Shown one piece after another: positions 34,901-44,521 of a stretch of DNA of 64,000 bases; the first letter of the stretch is position 1, and each line of letters opens with the position of its first letter. A program made the translations under genes and the position numbers. Origin of the DNA: JAQBQB01 sp963757185 (GTDB lineage Bacteria > Gemmatimonadota > Gemmatimonadetes > Gemmatimonadales > Gemmatimonadaceae); NCBI GenBank assembly GCA_963757185.1, contig CAVWQI010000002.1, positions 434,001 to 498,000 on the forward strand. The letters are read 5' to 3'. The notes beneath the pieces were generated by a model that was not told the DNA's origin, made no database searches, and saw nothing but the letters and a program-made list of their open reading frames with translations.

Positions 34901-37351
34901 ATGACCGCGACGACTCTGCCGGCGCCGAGCTTCGCTGAACGGGTTTCGCCTACGCAGCTTCCGCTCGAGCGAAAGCTGCCGATCCTCGTGCTCGCGCTCT
35001 TCAGCGTGATCCTGGGCGCGTGGGCCCTCGCGTCGTACTACGAAACGCGCCGCGCCGCCGAAGCCGGCGCGGCGGAGCGATTGTCGACGCTCGTGCGAGT
35101 CGTGAGCACGACCATCGAGCAGACCCACAACATGCGCTTGGCGGCCCTCTCGTCCGCCGCGCACGACACGTCCATCGTGTCCTCGCTTCGCTCTCCGGCG
35201 CGTCCGCTCTCGCCCGCGGCGTCGCGCGCGCTTTTGGCGGTGTCGTCACCAGCGGCGAACGCGCCGGCGGCGCCGCCGGCGGAGCTCTGGACGGCGGACG
35301 GCCGCGTAGTTGGAGACCTGGCGGAGGCTGTCCGTTCCGAAGCACGCGCTTTTCGCGACAGCTTGCTTCGCTCGCCGCCCGGGATGCGCGACTCGCTTCT
35401 GACCAGCGGCATTTACGTCACACCCCGCCGCCAATCGACCGTGTGGTTGGCGGCAGTCGTGCGCGACGGCTCGGGCAATCGCCTCGGATACGTCGTACAG
35501 CAGCGCCGTTTCGGCACCAACGCGCAGATCAATCGCATGCTGCACGACCTCGTCGGCAGCGATGGACACGTCTACATGCACGACGCCGCCGGCTCGAACT
35601 GGGTGCAGTTCACAGGCGAGCCGGTTTCCGCGCCGCTCCGACACCGCGAACTGTTCGACAGCCTGGGCCTCGTCGAGCGCCCGGATGTCGGCACGATGCT
35701 GAGCGCGAGCGCGCCGATCCTCCGCACGCCGCTCTCCGTTTCCATCGAACAGCCGCTCAGCGGCATCCTCGCGAAACAGACCGCGTCGCTCCGAATCCTG
35801 GGAACGCTCGCGTTTCTGTTCGCCGCCGCGGGAGCGTTTCTCTCATGGATCGCGACGCGCCGCATGGTCCGCCCGCTCACCGAGCTCACGAACGCCGCCG
35901 AGGCGATCGCGAACGGCGAGGTCGCCTGGCGGGTTGACGTCGGACGCACCGACGAGATCGGGCGGCTGGGGGCGGTGTTCAACCGAATGGTGCAGCGCGT
36001 CGAGGACTCGGCCACGGCTTCGGCGGGCGCCGTCGCGCGGCTCACCAAGTCCGTCGATACGCAGGAGTTTCTCGCCGAGGCGAGCCGCATCGTCGCCGGC
36101 TCGCTGTCCGACGAGCGACTCCTCGCCGACCTGGCTCGACACTGCGTGCCGCGCCTCGCCGACTACTGCACGATCCACGTGGCGGAGGACGACGGGACGA
36201 TTCGCCGCATCGCCACCGTGCATCGCGACCGGTTGAAACAGGAAGCGGTCGTCGACCTCATGCGCCGATTCAAGTACCGCGTGGACGGACCGGGTGAGGT
36301 GCCCGAAGTGATCCGCACACAGCGGCCCATGATCGTTCCCGTCATCGACCGCGAGGCCGTTCGCGCGACGATCAATTCGGAGGACATGAAGCGGTTGCTG
36401 CAGCAGGTCGCTCCGAACTCGTTCATGTGCATCCCGCTGATCGCGCGCGGCCGCGCGTTCGGGGCGATGTCGTTCACGATGACTACGTCGGGACGCCGGT
36501 TCGGCGACGAAGACCTCGAGATCGCGACCGAGGTCGTGCGGCGAACGGCGGTCGCGATCGACAACACGCTCATTTATAGGCGGTCTCTCGATTTGCGGCT
36601 GGAAGCGGAGTCGGCGAGCAATGCCAAGTCGGATTTCCTCGCCAAGATGAGCCACGAGATCCGCACGCCGATCAACGCGATGATGGGCTACGCCGAGCTG
36701 CTGCAGATGGGGATCGCCGGTCCGGTGACCGCCGCGCAAGCGACGCAGCTCTCGCGAATTCGCGCCAGCGGCGAGCATCTGACGTCGATGATCGGCGAGA
36801 TCCTCGACCTCTCGAAGATCGAAGCGGGGCGGATGGGCGTGGAGTCGTCCGTGGGCGTCGTCGGAGACGTCGCCGAGGCCGCGCTCGGACTGATTCGGCC
36901 GGCGGCGACGACCAAGGGCGTCGATCTCGACGCGCGTCTCCAGGGCATCCCGCGCACGAGCTACGTCGGCGACCCGCAGCGCGTTCAGCAGATTCTCACC
37001 AACCTGCTCGGCAACGCGGTCAAGTTCACCCCCGCGGGCGGCACGGTGTCGGTCTGCTGCGGGAGCGCCAAGCAAGGCGCGCCGGTCGAGCGGCCCGGCG
37101 CGCCGTGGGCGACGATCACGGTGCAGGACACAGGCGTCGGGATCGCGCCGAGCGACCTCGAACGGATCTTCCAACCGTTCGTGCAGGTGGACGGCGGATA
37201 TACGCGATCGCACGGCGGCACGGGACTCGGTCTCACGATCAGCCGCAACCTCGCTCAGATGATGGGCGGCGACATCACGGTCGAGAGTGTGCTCGGCGAA
37301 GGTTCGCGGTTCACCGTCTGGCTGCCCACGCCAATGCCGACGGGCAACTGA
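34901..37351 (+). CDS. Membrane sensor histidine kinase (HAMP-GAF-HisKA-HATPase)
   Basis: This 816-residue protein has one N-terminal helix (LPILVLALFSVILGAWALAS), an extracytoplasmic sensor of about 250 residues, a second helix near LRILGTLAFLFAAAGAFLSW, a HAMP domain (about 320-370), a GAF domain (about 395-560), the phosphoacceptor His585 in FLAKMSHEIRTPINAMMGY, and an HATPase domain with NLLGNAVKFTP (N box), DTGVGIAPSD (G1) and GGTGLGLTISRNL (G2). ATG 34901 follows GGGGCGGGGAC; an in-frame ATG at 34856 overlaps the glycosylase end. No receiver domain or cognate regulator lies nearby, so the partner is encoded elsewhere. Confidence 0.93.
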   Translation: MTATTLPAPSFAERVSPTQLPLERKLPILVLALFSVILGAWALASYYETRRAAEAGAAERLSTLVRVVSTTIEQTHNMRLAALSSAAHDTSIVSSLRSPARPLSPAASRALLAVSSPAANAPAAPPAELWTADGRVVGDLAEAVRSEARAFRDSLLRSPPGMRDSLLTSGIYVTPRRQSTVWLAAVVRDGSGNRLGYVVQQRRFGTNAQINRMLHDLVGSDGHVYMHDAAGSNWVQFTGEPVSAPLRHRELFDSLGLVERPDVGTMLSASAPILRTPLSVSIEQPLSGILAKQTASLRILGTLAFLFAAAGAFLSWIATRRMVRPLTELTNAAEAIANGEVAWRVDVGRTDEIGRLGAVFNRMVQRVEDSATASAGAVARLTKSVDTQEFLAEASRIVAGSLSDERLLADLARHCVPRLADYCTIHVAEDDGTIRRIATVHRDRLKQEAVVDLMRRFKYRVDGPGEVPEVIRTQRPMIVPVIDREAVRATINSEDMKRLLQQVAPNSFMCIPLIARGRAFGAMSFTMTTSGRRFGDEDLEIATEVVRRTAVAIDNTLIYRRSLDLRLEAESASNAKSDFLAKMSHEIRTPINAMMGYAELLQMGIAGPVTAAQATQLSRIRASGEHLTSMIGEILDLSKIEAGRMGVESSVGVVGDVAEAALGLIRPAATTKGVDLDARLQGIPRTSYVGDPQRVQQILTNLLGNAVKFTPAGGTVSVCCGSAKQGAPVERPGAPWATITVQDTGVGIAPSDLERIFQPFVQVDGGYTRSHGGTGLGLTISRNLAQMMGGDITVESVLGEGSRFTVWLPTPMPTGN

Positions 37352-37378
37352 CCGCACGCCGGCGGCTAGCTTTGTAGC

Positions 37379-38512
37379 ATGGCCGTCGCCGCCCCTGTGC
37401 CAACCGAAATCACCGACCCGCTCAACGCACGAATCCTCGCGGTGTCCGAGGATCGCATCGCGGGTTTTCTGATCGATCCGTTCGCCGAGATCGCCCGCCT
37501 CGCCGACGTCGACGTCGCCACGGTCCAAGAGCGCCTCCGCGCGATGCTCGCCGCCGGAACGATCCGGCGCATTCGGCAGACGCTGATGGCGACGAACCTC
37601 GCTCCCGGCGCGCTGGTCGCCTGGCGCGTGCCGAGCGACCGTCTCGATGCGGCATTCGATTTCATGTGGAAGGAGGATCCCTTCTCCGGCCACATCGTCA
37701 TCCGCTCGACCGATTCCGAGACGACGGGATCGGCGTTTCGTCTCTGGACCACGCTCAAGGTGCCCCAGGGATTCTCGATGGCGCGGCACTGCGACGTGCT
37801 CGCCGCGCGTGTCGGCGCGGAGACGTATCGCGTGATGCCCGCGAAGCGGCTGTTCGCGCTCGGTGTCGGCCACGTGAGGCGTCGCGGGATCGAGCCCGGG
37901 AGCAAGACCGACGGGCCGGGTCAGGTGATCGACACGAACATCGTCGAGCTGAGCGACCTCGAATGGCGCGTGCTCGAGCCGCTGAAGCGGGAATTCGCGG
38001 TCGAGGAGATCGTCGACGACCCATGGCAGGCGCGCGCGCGCGAAGCGGGGCTCTCGCTCGATGAATTTTCATCGGTCGCCAGGTCGCTGAACGAGCGTGG
38101 CGTGATCGGACGATTCTCGACGTTTCTGGAACACGTGAAGCCGTCGACGTCGGGGACTCGAGTCACGCGCTACAACGCGCTCTTTCATTGGCGCGTGCCC
38201 GCCGGCCGCGAGATCGAGGCGGGCCGCGAGGTCGGACGGCATCATATCCTGACGCACGCGTATTGGCGCGAGGGCGGACCCGACTTCGCCGACGTGAACA
38301 TCATGGCGGTCGCGCACGGCACGGAGAAGCCGACCGTGCTCGCGCACAAGGCGGCGATCGACGCGCACCTCGCGTCGATCGGTATGCCCGTGTCCTACAC
38401 GAACGTTTTTTGGGGCGGTCGGAGCGAGATCAAGCCGTCGGAGATCTCGCCCGCCGCGTACGCGCGCTGGTGCGAGACGATGGGGCTCGACCCGCGCAGC
38501 ATGCGACCCTGA
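37379..38512 (+). CDS. Tandem AsnC/Lrp-type protein, siroheme-decarboxylase-like
   Basis: This 377-residue protein is built of two similar halves, each a winged helix followed by an AsnC-like alpha/beta domain. The first helix-turn-helix is near LADVDVATVQERLRAMLAAG (about 40-60) with TIRRIRQTLMATNLAPGALV. The second is near LSLDEFSSVARSLNERGVIG (about 223-242), with RYNALFHWRVPAGREIE. The order 'RR-or-RF turn, then xxWRVP' resembles the AhbA/AhbB siroheme decarboxylases, which are heterodimers of two such chains. Here both are fused. A role as a transcription factor or a heme-pathway enzyme is equally open. Confidence 0.7.
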   Translation: MAVAAPVPTEITDPLNARILAVSEDRIAGFLIDPFAEIARLADVDVATVQERLRAMLAAGTIRRIRQTLMATNLAPGALVAWRVPSDRLDAAFDFMWKEDPFSGHIVIRSTDSETTGSAFRLWTTLKVPQGFSMARHCDVLAARVGAETYRVMPAKRLFALGVGHVRRRGIEPGSKTDGPGQVIDTNIVELSDLEWRVLEPLKREFAVEEIVDDPWQARAREAGLSLDEFSSVARSLNERGVIGRFSTFLEHVKPSTSGTRVTRYNALFHWRVPAGREIEAGREVGRHHILTHAYWREGGPDFADVNIMAVAHGTEKPTVLAHKAAIDAHLASIGMPVSYTNVFWGGRSEIKPSEISPAAYARWCETMGLDPRSMRP

Positions 38513-38588
38513 GGAGCGACACGACCGACGGATGTCGAGAGTCGTGGACGGATGGTCGAGCCCAGACCAACAGTTTCGGCGCGATCCG

Positions 38589-39284
38589 CTACGGAAGGTG
38601 GCTCACTTCGAGCGTCAGACCGACAAAAGCGGCATCGGGACGTCGAAATCCTCGGCAGTCGACAAAAGGATTGCTAGAACAGTCCTGTCGAAATGGTCGA
38701 CCTCGGACGCCGGCGAGGAACAGCTGCCAGTCGACTCGCCGGTGGCGCCATTGGTATGCGATGCTCGCGAGCCATCCGTCGTCGCGTAGGCGCTCGTTGG
38801 CAGACGATTGCCCGTCTAGATCCTCGCGAACGAAGCCCTGAGTGACGTAGAACCCGCGCCCGCTGTCGCTCTTGGCTCCCGCCTGAAAGTAGATGAGCTG
38901 CGAGCCGGGCAGTCCGAGACCCAGGACCGCTGTGGCGCCTACACCCGCGTCCAGTGAGCGCGACCACAGTTTAGGAAACTGAACGTAGATGTCCGGTACC
39001 AACGACACAGTTGGAACCATGAATTCGTTGCCGACGCGCAGGGCCGGCAAGTCATCCGACCCTCGCCAGCCGTAGGCAAGACTCCCGCCGAACGTTGGGA
39101 GATCGAACGGTCCGCTGCCGAATAAGCCTGTGTCGTATCGACGGACGACTGTCGGAAGAGACCCGCTGCCGCCAAACCTGAACCCAGGCTCGACCCGCGG
39201 TCCGTGCCCCGGCGTGGGAAAGCACGCGCCCACACTCAACGCCAACCAACCCACAGCAGCTCCCGACATCAACCGAAACAACAT
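38589..39284 (-). CDS. Lipoprotein of unknown function
   Basis: This 231-residue protein has a lipoprotein signal (MLFRLMSGAAVGWLALSVGAC, Cys at about 21). The rest is glycine- and aromatic-rich with alternating strands (GGSLAYGWRG, GVGATAVLGLGLPGSQLIYF, GWLASIAYQWRHRRVDWQLF), suggesting a small outer-membrane barrel-like domain. Two cysteines in QDCSSNPFVDC could form a disulfide. I do not recognise a family. ATG 39284 has GGGG upstream. Confidence 0.7.
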   Translation of the reverse strand: MLFRLMSGAAVGWLALSVGACFPTPGHGPRVEPGFRFGGSGSLPTVVRRYDTGLFGSGPFDLPTFGGSLAYGWRGSDDLPALRVGNEFMVPTVSLVPDIYVQFPKLWSRSLDAGVGATAVLGLGLPGSQLIYFQAGAKSDSGRGFYVTQGFVREDLDGQSSANERLRDDGWLASIAYQWRHRRVDWQLFLAGVRGRPFRQDCSSNPFVDCRGFRRPDAAFVGLTLEVSHLP

Positions 39285-39322
39285 GAGCGAACCCCGCCGA
39301 CACGGCGCCCGTTGAGCTGCCT

Positions 39323-40595
39323 CTATCGATCGTTCTTGTAGACTTTGCCGCCCTTCATCACGAACTGCACGTTGCGCAGGGTCGTGATGTCCTTCGTCGG
39401 GTCGCCGCGCACGGCGATGATGTCGGCCTGCAGTCCCGGAGCGATCGCCCCGATCTCGTTGCCGAGGTGCATCGACTCGGCGGTGAGCGATGTCGCTGAG
39501 GTGATGGCGTCGAGCGGCGACTGTCCGCCGTCCTTCACGCGGCAGACGAGCTCCTCGGCGTTCCGTCCGTGCGCGCCGGCGACCGCGTCGGTCCCGAAGA
39601 TGACCTTGAGGCCGGGCGTGTGGATGGCGCGCTTGTACATCTCGGCCGCCATCGGCAGCGCCTTCTCCATCGCCGCGAAGCCCGCTTCGTTGTAGTTGCC
39701 GATCCCCTCGTACTTGGCGCGGTTGTCGAGGTAGTTGCGGAAGACGAGGCAGACCTGCGGATCGAAGTAGACGCCGCGGTCGGCCATCAGCTTGAGCACT
39801 TCGTCGTTGGCGAACACGCCGTGCTCGATCTGGTTGCAACCCGCGTTCACCGAGGCGCGGATGCTCTCCACGCTGTGCGCGTGGACCATGGTGCGCATTC
39901 CTTGTGCTTTCGCCTCGCCGCAGATGGCCGCGAGCTGGGCGTCGCTCAACGTCTGCGCGCCGCCCTCGCGGATGCTCGCCGACGCGAAGATCTTGATGAC
40001 GTCCGCTCCCTGCGCCTTTCGCTGGCGCACGAGCGCGCGAAGCGAGTCGGCCTCGAGGCGCGTGTTGTTGAACGGCGACAGCGACGTCAGCACGCGGGGC
40101 CCCGGCACGCCGCCCCCCGCGATCCATTCGCGCAGATCCTTGTCCTCGGGATCTCCGGGACTCTGAATCGTCGTGAAACCCGCCATCAACGTGGCGTAGG
40201 CGTTCGCTGCCATTGAAAGCATCGATTCCACCGGCGTGTCGCCGTCGGCGCGCGTGTGATAGCGGCCCTGCCGGTTGAAGTACCACGACAGATGCGCGTG
40301 CGCATCGATCAGACCCGGGAGTAGCGTGAATCCGCGCAGGTCATACGTGGGCGTTCCAGACGCGGTTCTTGTCGACGCGCACGATCTTGCCGTTTTCGAC
40401 GACGACGTCACCGCCCTGAATCACGTTGCCCCGGCCGTCGACGATGCGGTCGGCGCGGATGATGATCGGAGCGGACTGGCCGGTCGTGTAGCTCATGTGC
40501 GGGCGAGCAGACGGATTCGGGAACGTCACCGAGATCCCTTGGGCGGACGCGAACGCGGGGACGGCCGCAGCGAACAGCGCGAGCAGCGAGCGCAT
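39323..40595 (-). pseudogene. Exported amidohydrolase interrupted by one frameshift
   Basis: The 5' part (ATG 40595) encodes a signal peptide (RSLLALFAAAVPAFASAQG) and the amidohydrolase beta domain to GGDVVVENGKIVRVDKN, then runs out of frame to a stop near 40341. The next frame continues ASGTPTYDLRGFTLLPGLID with metal ligands DAHAHLSW, a Lys in DVIKIFASAS, and HAHSVES, IEHGVF and GTDAVAGAHG. Removing one G of the pair at 40364-40365 restores a single frame of about 423 residues, so this is one gene with a +1 insertion. It resembles the imidazolonepropionase/prolidase-like amidohydrolases of the metallo-dependent hydrolase superfamily. A sequence error is as likely as real inactivation. Confidence 0.85.
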
Positions 40596-40661
40596 TGACG
40601 ATTCTCTCGGGTGAGACCGAGAGACAATACCGCGCGCGGCCTCTGGATTCCAGACGCGGCC

Positions 40662-41834
40662 TCAGGCCGCGGCGTACACCTCGAAAAGCCCCGCCGCGCC
40701 CATCCCACCGCCGATGCACATCGTGACGAGACCGATTCCGCCGCCCCGCCCCCCGAGTTCGTGTATGAGCTGCGTCGTGAGCTTGGCGCCCGTCGCGCCG
40801 AGCGGATGCCCGAGGGCGATCGCGCCGCCGTTCACGTTGACCTTCGACTCGTCGAACCCGAGCTCGCGAACGACCGCGACGACTTGCGCGGCGAACGCTT
40901 CGTTGAACTCGATGAGCTTCACGTCGTCCAGCTTGATGCCGGCGCGCTTGAGCGCTTTCGGCACCGCCTTGATCGGCCCCACGCCCATCACGTCAGGTTC
41001 GACTCCCGCCGCCGCGAAGGTGATGAAGCGCGCGAGCGGCTTCAGACCCAGCTCCTTGGCGCGTTCGGCGGTCATGAGGAGCACCGCGGCCGCGCCGTCG
41101 GAGTACGGGCTCGCGTTCCCGGCGGTCACTGTTCCGTTGACCTTGAACGCCGGTCGCAGCTTCGCGAGCGCCTCGAGCGTCGTGTCGGGGCGCGGCAACT
41201 CGTCGCGCTCGAACTTCGTCGTGCTCTCGGTTTTCTCGGCGCCCTTCCACGTTACGCGCTCGACGTCGACCGGCAGGATCTGCCCGTCGAACGCTCCGCT
41301 GCTCAACGCGCGCGCGGCCTTCTGCTGGCTTCCCAGCGCCCACCGGTCCTGATCCTCGCGCGACACCTTCCATCGCTCGGCGACGCGTTCGGCTGTGTAG
41401 CCCATGCCGATGTACGACTCGGTGATCTCCGGATCGAGCCGCGTGTGGTAGCCGGACATCGGCACCTGGCTCATCATCTCGACGCCGCCGGCGAGGGCGA
41501 CGTCGGCCATGTCGCTCATGATCTCCTGCGCGGCCAGTGCGACGGTCTGCAACCCTGACGAGCAGAATCGATTCACCGTCGCCGCGGGGACGCTCACCGG
41601 CAGACCCGCGCGCAGCCACGCGAGGCGCGCGACGTTGAGCCCCTGCGTCGCCTCCGGCATCGCGCAGCCCCAATACACGTCGTCGATCGTCGCCGGGTCG
41701 ATCCCCACGCGATCGATCGCCGAGCGCATCATCGCCGCCGAGAGATCCACGGCGTGCACGTCGGCAAGCGACCCATCCTTTTTCCCTCGGCCGACCGGAC
41801 TGCGGACGGCGGAAACGATCACGACTTCTCGCAT
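40662..41834 (-). CDS. fadA: Acetyl-CoA acyltransferase (thiolase II family)
   Basis: This 390-residue thiolase has the acyl-accepting Cys91 in VNRFCSSGLQT, the conserved NVNGGAIALGHPLGATGAK block with its histidine near 345, and the C-terminal CIGGGMGAAGLFE with the second catalytic cysteine. The length is standard. It lies downstream of the fadN-like gene, separated by 119 nt that hold octamer repeats. Together they carry out the last three steps of beta-oxidation: hydration, dehydrogenation and thiolysis. Confidence 0.93.
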   Translation of the reverse strand: MREVVIVSAVRSPVGRGKKDGSLADVHAVDLSAAMMRSAIDRVGIDPATIDDVYWGCAMPEATQGLNVARLAWLRAGLPVSVPAATVNRFCSSGLQTVALAAQEIMSDMADVALAGGVEMMSQVPMSGYHTRLDPEITESYIGMGYTAERVAERWKVSREDQDRWALGSQQKAARALSSGAFDGQILPVDVERVTWKGAEKTESTTKFERDELPRPDTTLEALAKLRPAFKVNGTVTAGNASPYSDGAAAVLLMTAERAKELGLKPLARFITFAAAGVEPDVMGVGPIKAVPKALKRAGIKLDDVKLIEFNEAFAAQVVAVVRELGFDESKVNVNGGAIALGHPLGATGAKLTTQLIHELGGRGGGIGLVTMCIGGGMGAAGLFEVYAAA

Positions 41835-41850
41835 TGTTCAAATCCTCATT

Positions 41851-41945
41851 GGCTGGACGGCTGGACGGCCAGACAGCTCGACAGCTCGGCGAATGGCGTA
41901 CTTCTGTTCAGCCGTCCAGCTGTCATGCTGTCCCGCCGTCCGGCT
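41851..41945. repeat. Inverted pair of degenerate octamer arrays
   Basis: Five 8-bp units at 41851-41890 (GGCTGGAC twice, then GGCCAGAC, AGCTCGAC, AGCTCGGC) are followed, after 15 nt, by five units at 41906-41945 in the opposite orientation (GTTCAGCC, GTCCAGCT, GTCATGCT, GTCCCGCC, GTCCGGCT). The whole could fold into a long imperfect hairpin in the transcript between fadN and fadA. The unit shares its GTCCA core with the arrays at 60181-60212 and 61034-61090. Confidence 0.75.
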
Positions 41946-41953
41946 GCCCACCA

Positions 41954-44272
41954 TCAGTTCCTCAGCGGCTTGCCAGTCTTCAGCATGTACTTGATACGCT
42001 CCTGCGTTTCGCGTGTGCCGAGGAGCCGGAGAAAAGCTTCCCGCTCGAGGTCGAGAAGGTCCTGCTCGGTCACTTGGCGCGGTGGCCCGTCGCCTCCGGT
42101 GAGCACGTACGCGAGCTCGTGCGCGATGCGAACGTCGTGGTCGGAGATCTGGCCGGCTTCCTTCATCGCCCACGCGGCGTACTGGAGGTTGCCGAGCGCG
42201 TCCTTCCCCATCGCCGTGATTCGCCGCGGCACGGGCGGTATGTAGTCGGCCGCGAGATCCGTGACGCGGGCGACGGCGTCGGCGATCAAGCGGTCGCGAT
42301 TCATCGTGATTCGATCGACCGGCCGCAGATAGCCGATCGAGCGCGCGTCGAGCGCGCTCGTGCTCGTCGTCGCCATCGCGATCGTCTGGAACGCGCGCCG
42401 AACGCCCTCGAACGGATCGGCTTCGACGTACGGCGCCAGCTCGCCGGCGAAGCGGAACAGCAGCTCGGTCGTGCCGCCTCCCGCCGGAATGATCCCCACT
42501 GCGACCTCGACGAGCCCCATGTACAGCTCGGCGTGCGCCTGCACGCGATCAGCGTAGAGCGAGAACTCGCACCCGCCGCCCAGCGCGAGGCCGAACGGCG
42601 CCGCGACGACGGGAAACGGCGACTGGCGAATTCGCAGCGCCGTGTTCTGGAAATGGCGAACCGCTTCGGCGGCACGCGACCAATCCTTCTCGTCCACGAG
42701 CGACAGCATGTACATCAGATCGGCGCCGGCCGTGAACGTGCGCGGATCGTCGTTGCCGATCACCAGGCCCGTGAGCCCGTCGCGCTCCACGCGGTCGAGG
42801 GCGCGATGGATCATCGCGATCACGCCTTCGCCGAGCGTGTTGAGCTTACTATGGTATTCGAGCACGGCGACGCCCCCGCCGACGTCGATCAGCGACGCGT
42901 CGCGCGAGTCTTCGAGGACGCGCGAGCGACTCGACGGACGATGGAAATCGGCGAGTCGAATCTCGCCCGCGGGCCGTTCGATCGGCTCGTAGCCCTGTTT
43001 GAACGAGAGGACCGTCGCTCCGTCGTCGGCAAAGAACCCGTTCTTCGCTCGACCGAGTAGATCCGGTTCATCCAGCGACAATCGCGAGAACCCGCTCGCG
43101 AGGAACTCGGTCCCGAGCAGGTCCATTTGCGCGAACGGACCCGCTTCCCACGCATAACCCCAGGCCATCGCGTCGTCGATCGACGGAATGTCGCGCGCGA
43201 CGATCGGGCCGGTGGTCAACACGTAGTGCGAGAAGCGCAGCAGATACTCCTGCACGAACGCGCCATAGCGATCGCTGGTATCCCAGCCGCGGATCGCGGC
43301 GAATCGCTCGGCCAACGGCATGGCGGCGAGGCGCGACAGCTCGGCGCTCTCGGGCTTGGACTGCGGGCCGTATTCGCCCGTCTTCCAGTCGAGAGTCTGA
43401 ATCTCCTTGCCGACGCGCCGGTAGAAGCCCGCGCCGCTCTTCTCGCCAAGCCGCCCGGCCTTCACGAGATCGAGAACCCATGACGAGAGCGCGAAATCCT
43501 CACCGGTTGCCTCGCTCAACTCCTTGGTCACGTGCGCGATCACGTCGATGCCCGAGAGATCGGCCGTGCGGAACGTCGCGGACTTCGAGCGGCCGGCGAG
43601 CACCCCGGTGAGCACGTCAGCCTCGTCAATGGTGAGGCCGTGCTTCTCCATCTGGCGGATCGCTAGCACCATCCCGAAAACGCCGAGGCGGTTGGCGACG
43701 AATCCGGGGACGTCGTTGGCGACGACGATCCCCTTTCCGAGGATTCGATCGCTGAAGCGGCGCACGGCGTCGATCGTCGCGCTCGACGTCTGCGGCCCCG
43801 GAATGATCTCCAACAGATGGAGGTACCGGGGCGGATTGAAGAAGTGCATGCCCACGAAGCGCGACCGGAGATCCACGCCGAGTCGGTCCGTGAGCATGCT
43901 CATCGGGATGCTCGACGTATTCGACGCCACGATCGTGTGGGGCGGCAACAGTTTTTCGAGGCGCGCGAAAAGCGCCTGCTTCGGCTCGAGCTTCTCGATG
44001 ATCGCCTCAACGATCAGATCGCACTGCGCGAGCCGTTCGAGGTCGTCCTCGGTATTGCCGACCTCGATCAGCGCGGCGCGGTCGGAGGCCATGAACGCGG
44101 CGGGCTTCGCCTTCTTCGCCCGCTCGACGCCGCCGCGCGCCACCGCATTCCGATCGGGTCCGGGACCCGGAACGTCGAGAAGGGTCACGGGCACGCCCGC
44201 GGACGCGGCGAGCGCCGCGATCCCGCCTCCCATCGTTCCCGCCCCGATCACCCCGAGCCTGCGAATGCTCAT
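41954..44272 (-). CDS. fadN: 3-Hydroxyacyl-CoA dehydrogenase / enoyl-CoA hydratase (FadN-type)
   Basis: This 772-residue bifunctional enzyme has the NAD-binding Rossmann motif GVIGAGTMGGGIAALAASAG at 8-27, the dehydrogenase active-site region VGMHFFNPPRYLHLLEI near 140-156 with its His, and the 3HCDH C-terminal domain to about 400. A C-terminal crotonase domain carries the oxyanion block FGLALGGGCEFSLYADRV near 570-587 and VEVAVGIIPAGGGTTEL with the catalytic Glu. The order (dehydrogenase first, hydratase second) is that of FadN rather than FadB. GGAG lies about 9 nt before the ATG. It works with FadA downstream. Confidence 0.93.
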   Translation of the reverse strand: MSIRRLGVIGAGTMGGGIAALAASAGVPVTLLDVPGPGPDRNAVARGGVERAKKAKPAAFMASDRAALIEVGNTEDDLERLAQCDLIVEAIIEKLEPKQALFARLEKLLPPHTIVASNTSSIPMSMLTDRLGVDLRSRFVGMHFFNPPRYLHLLEIIPGPQTSSATIDAVRRFSDRILGKGIVVANDVPGFVANRLGVFGMVLAIRQMEKHGLTIDEADVLTGVLAGRSKSATFRTADLSGIDVIAHVTKELSEATGEDFALSSWVLDLVKAGRLGEKSGAGFYRRVGKEIQTLDWKTGEYGPQSKPESAELSRLAAMPLAERFAAIRGWDTSDRYGAFVQEYLLRFSHYVLTTGPIVARDIPSIDDAMAWGYAWEAGPFAQMDLLGTEFLASGFSRLSLDEPDLLGRAKNGFFADDGATVLSFKQGYEPIERPAGEIRLADFHRPSSRSRVLEDSRDASLIDVGGGVAVLEYHSKLNTLGEGVIAMIHRALDRVERDGLTGLVIGNDDPRTFTAGADLMYMLSLVDEKDWSRAAEAVRHFQNTALRIRQSPFPVVAAPFGLALGGGCEFSLYADRVQAHAELYMGLVEVAVGIIPAGGGTTELLFRFAGELAPYVEADPFEGVRRAFQTIAMATTSTSALDARSIGYLRPVDRITMNRDRLIADAVARVTDLAADYIPPVPRRITAMGKDALGNLQYAAWAMKEAGQISDHDVRIAHELAYVLTGGDGPPRQVTEQDLLDLEREAFLRLLGTRETQERIKYMLKTGKPLRN

Positions 44273-44521
44273 GACCTAGTTCTCCGTCGGAACTGTCACG
44301 TTTTAGAACAATACGAGGGTGTGAAAATCCGTGACGACGCGTCGCGCGCGACCGTCCTCAACGTGTTGCTCGACGAACGTTTACGCGGCTGTCATGTCTC
44401 TTTGGCAGCGACAACTCGTGCCGATGCTCTAGGGTTACCGAACCGTCGCGCCTCCAGTCCTTTGAGTGATCGGGCTGCGTCGAGCGGCCGATATCGTATT
44501 TCGCACCCGAGCACCCCTGTC

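Noticed and set aside
39285..40286. Upstream extension of the lipoprotein frame on the minus strand
   Set aside because: The frame stays open through the amidohydrolase region in the wrong phase; protein-like sequence begins only at ATG 39284 with a lipoprotein signal.
39323..40595. Two separate small genes for the amidohydrolase halves
   Set aside because: The signal peptide and beta domain lie in one half and the metal ligands in the other; removing a single base joins them exactly.
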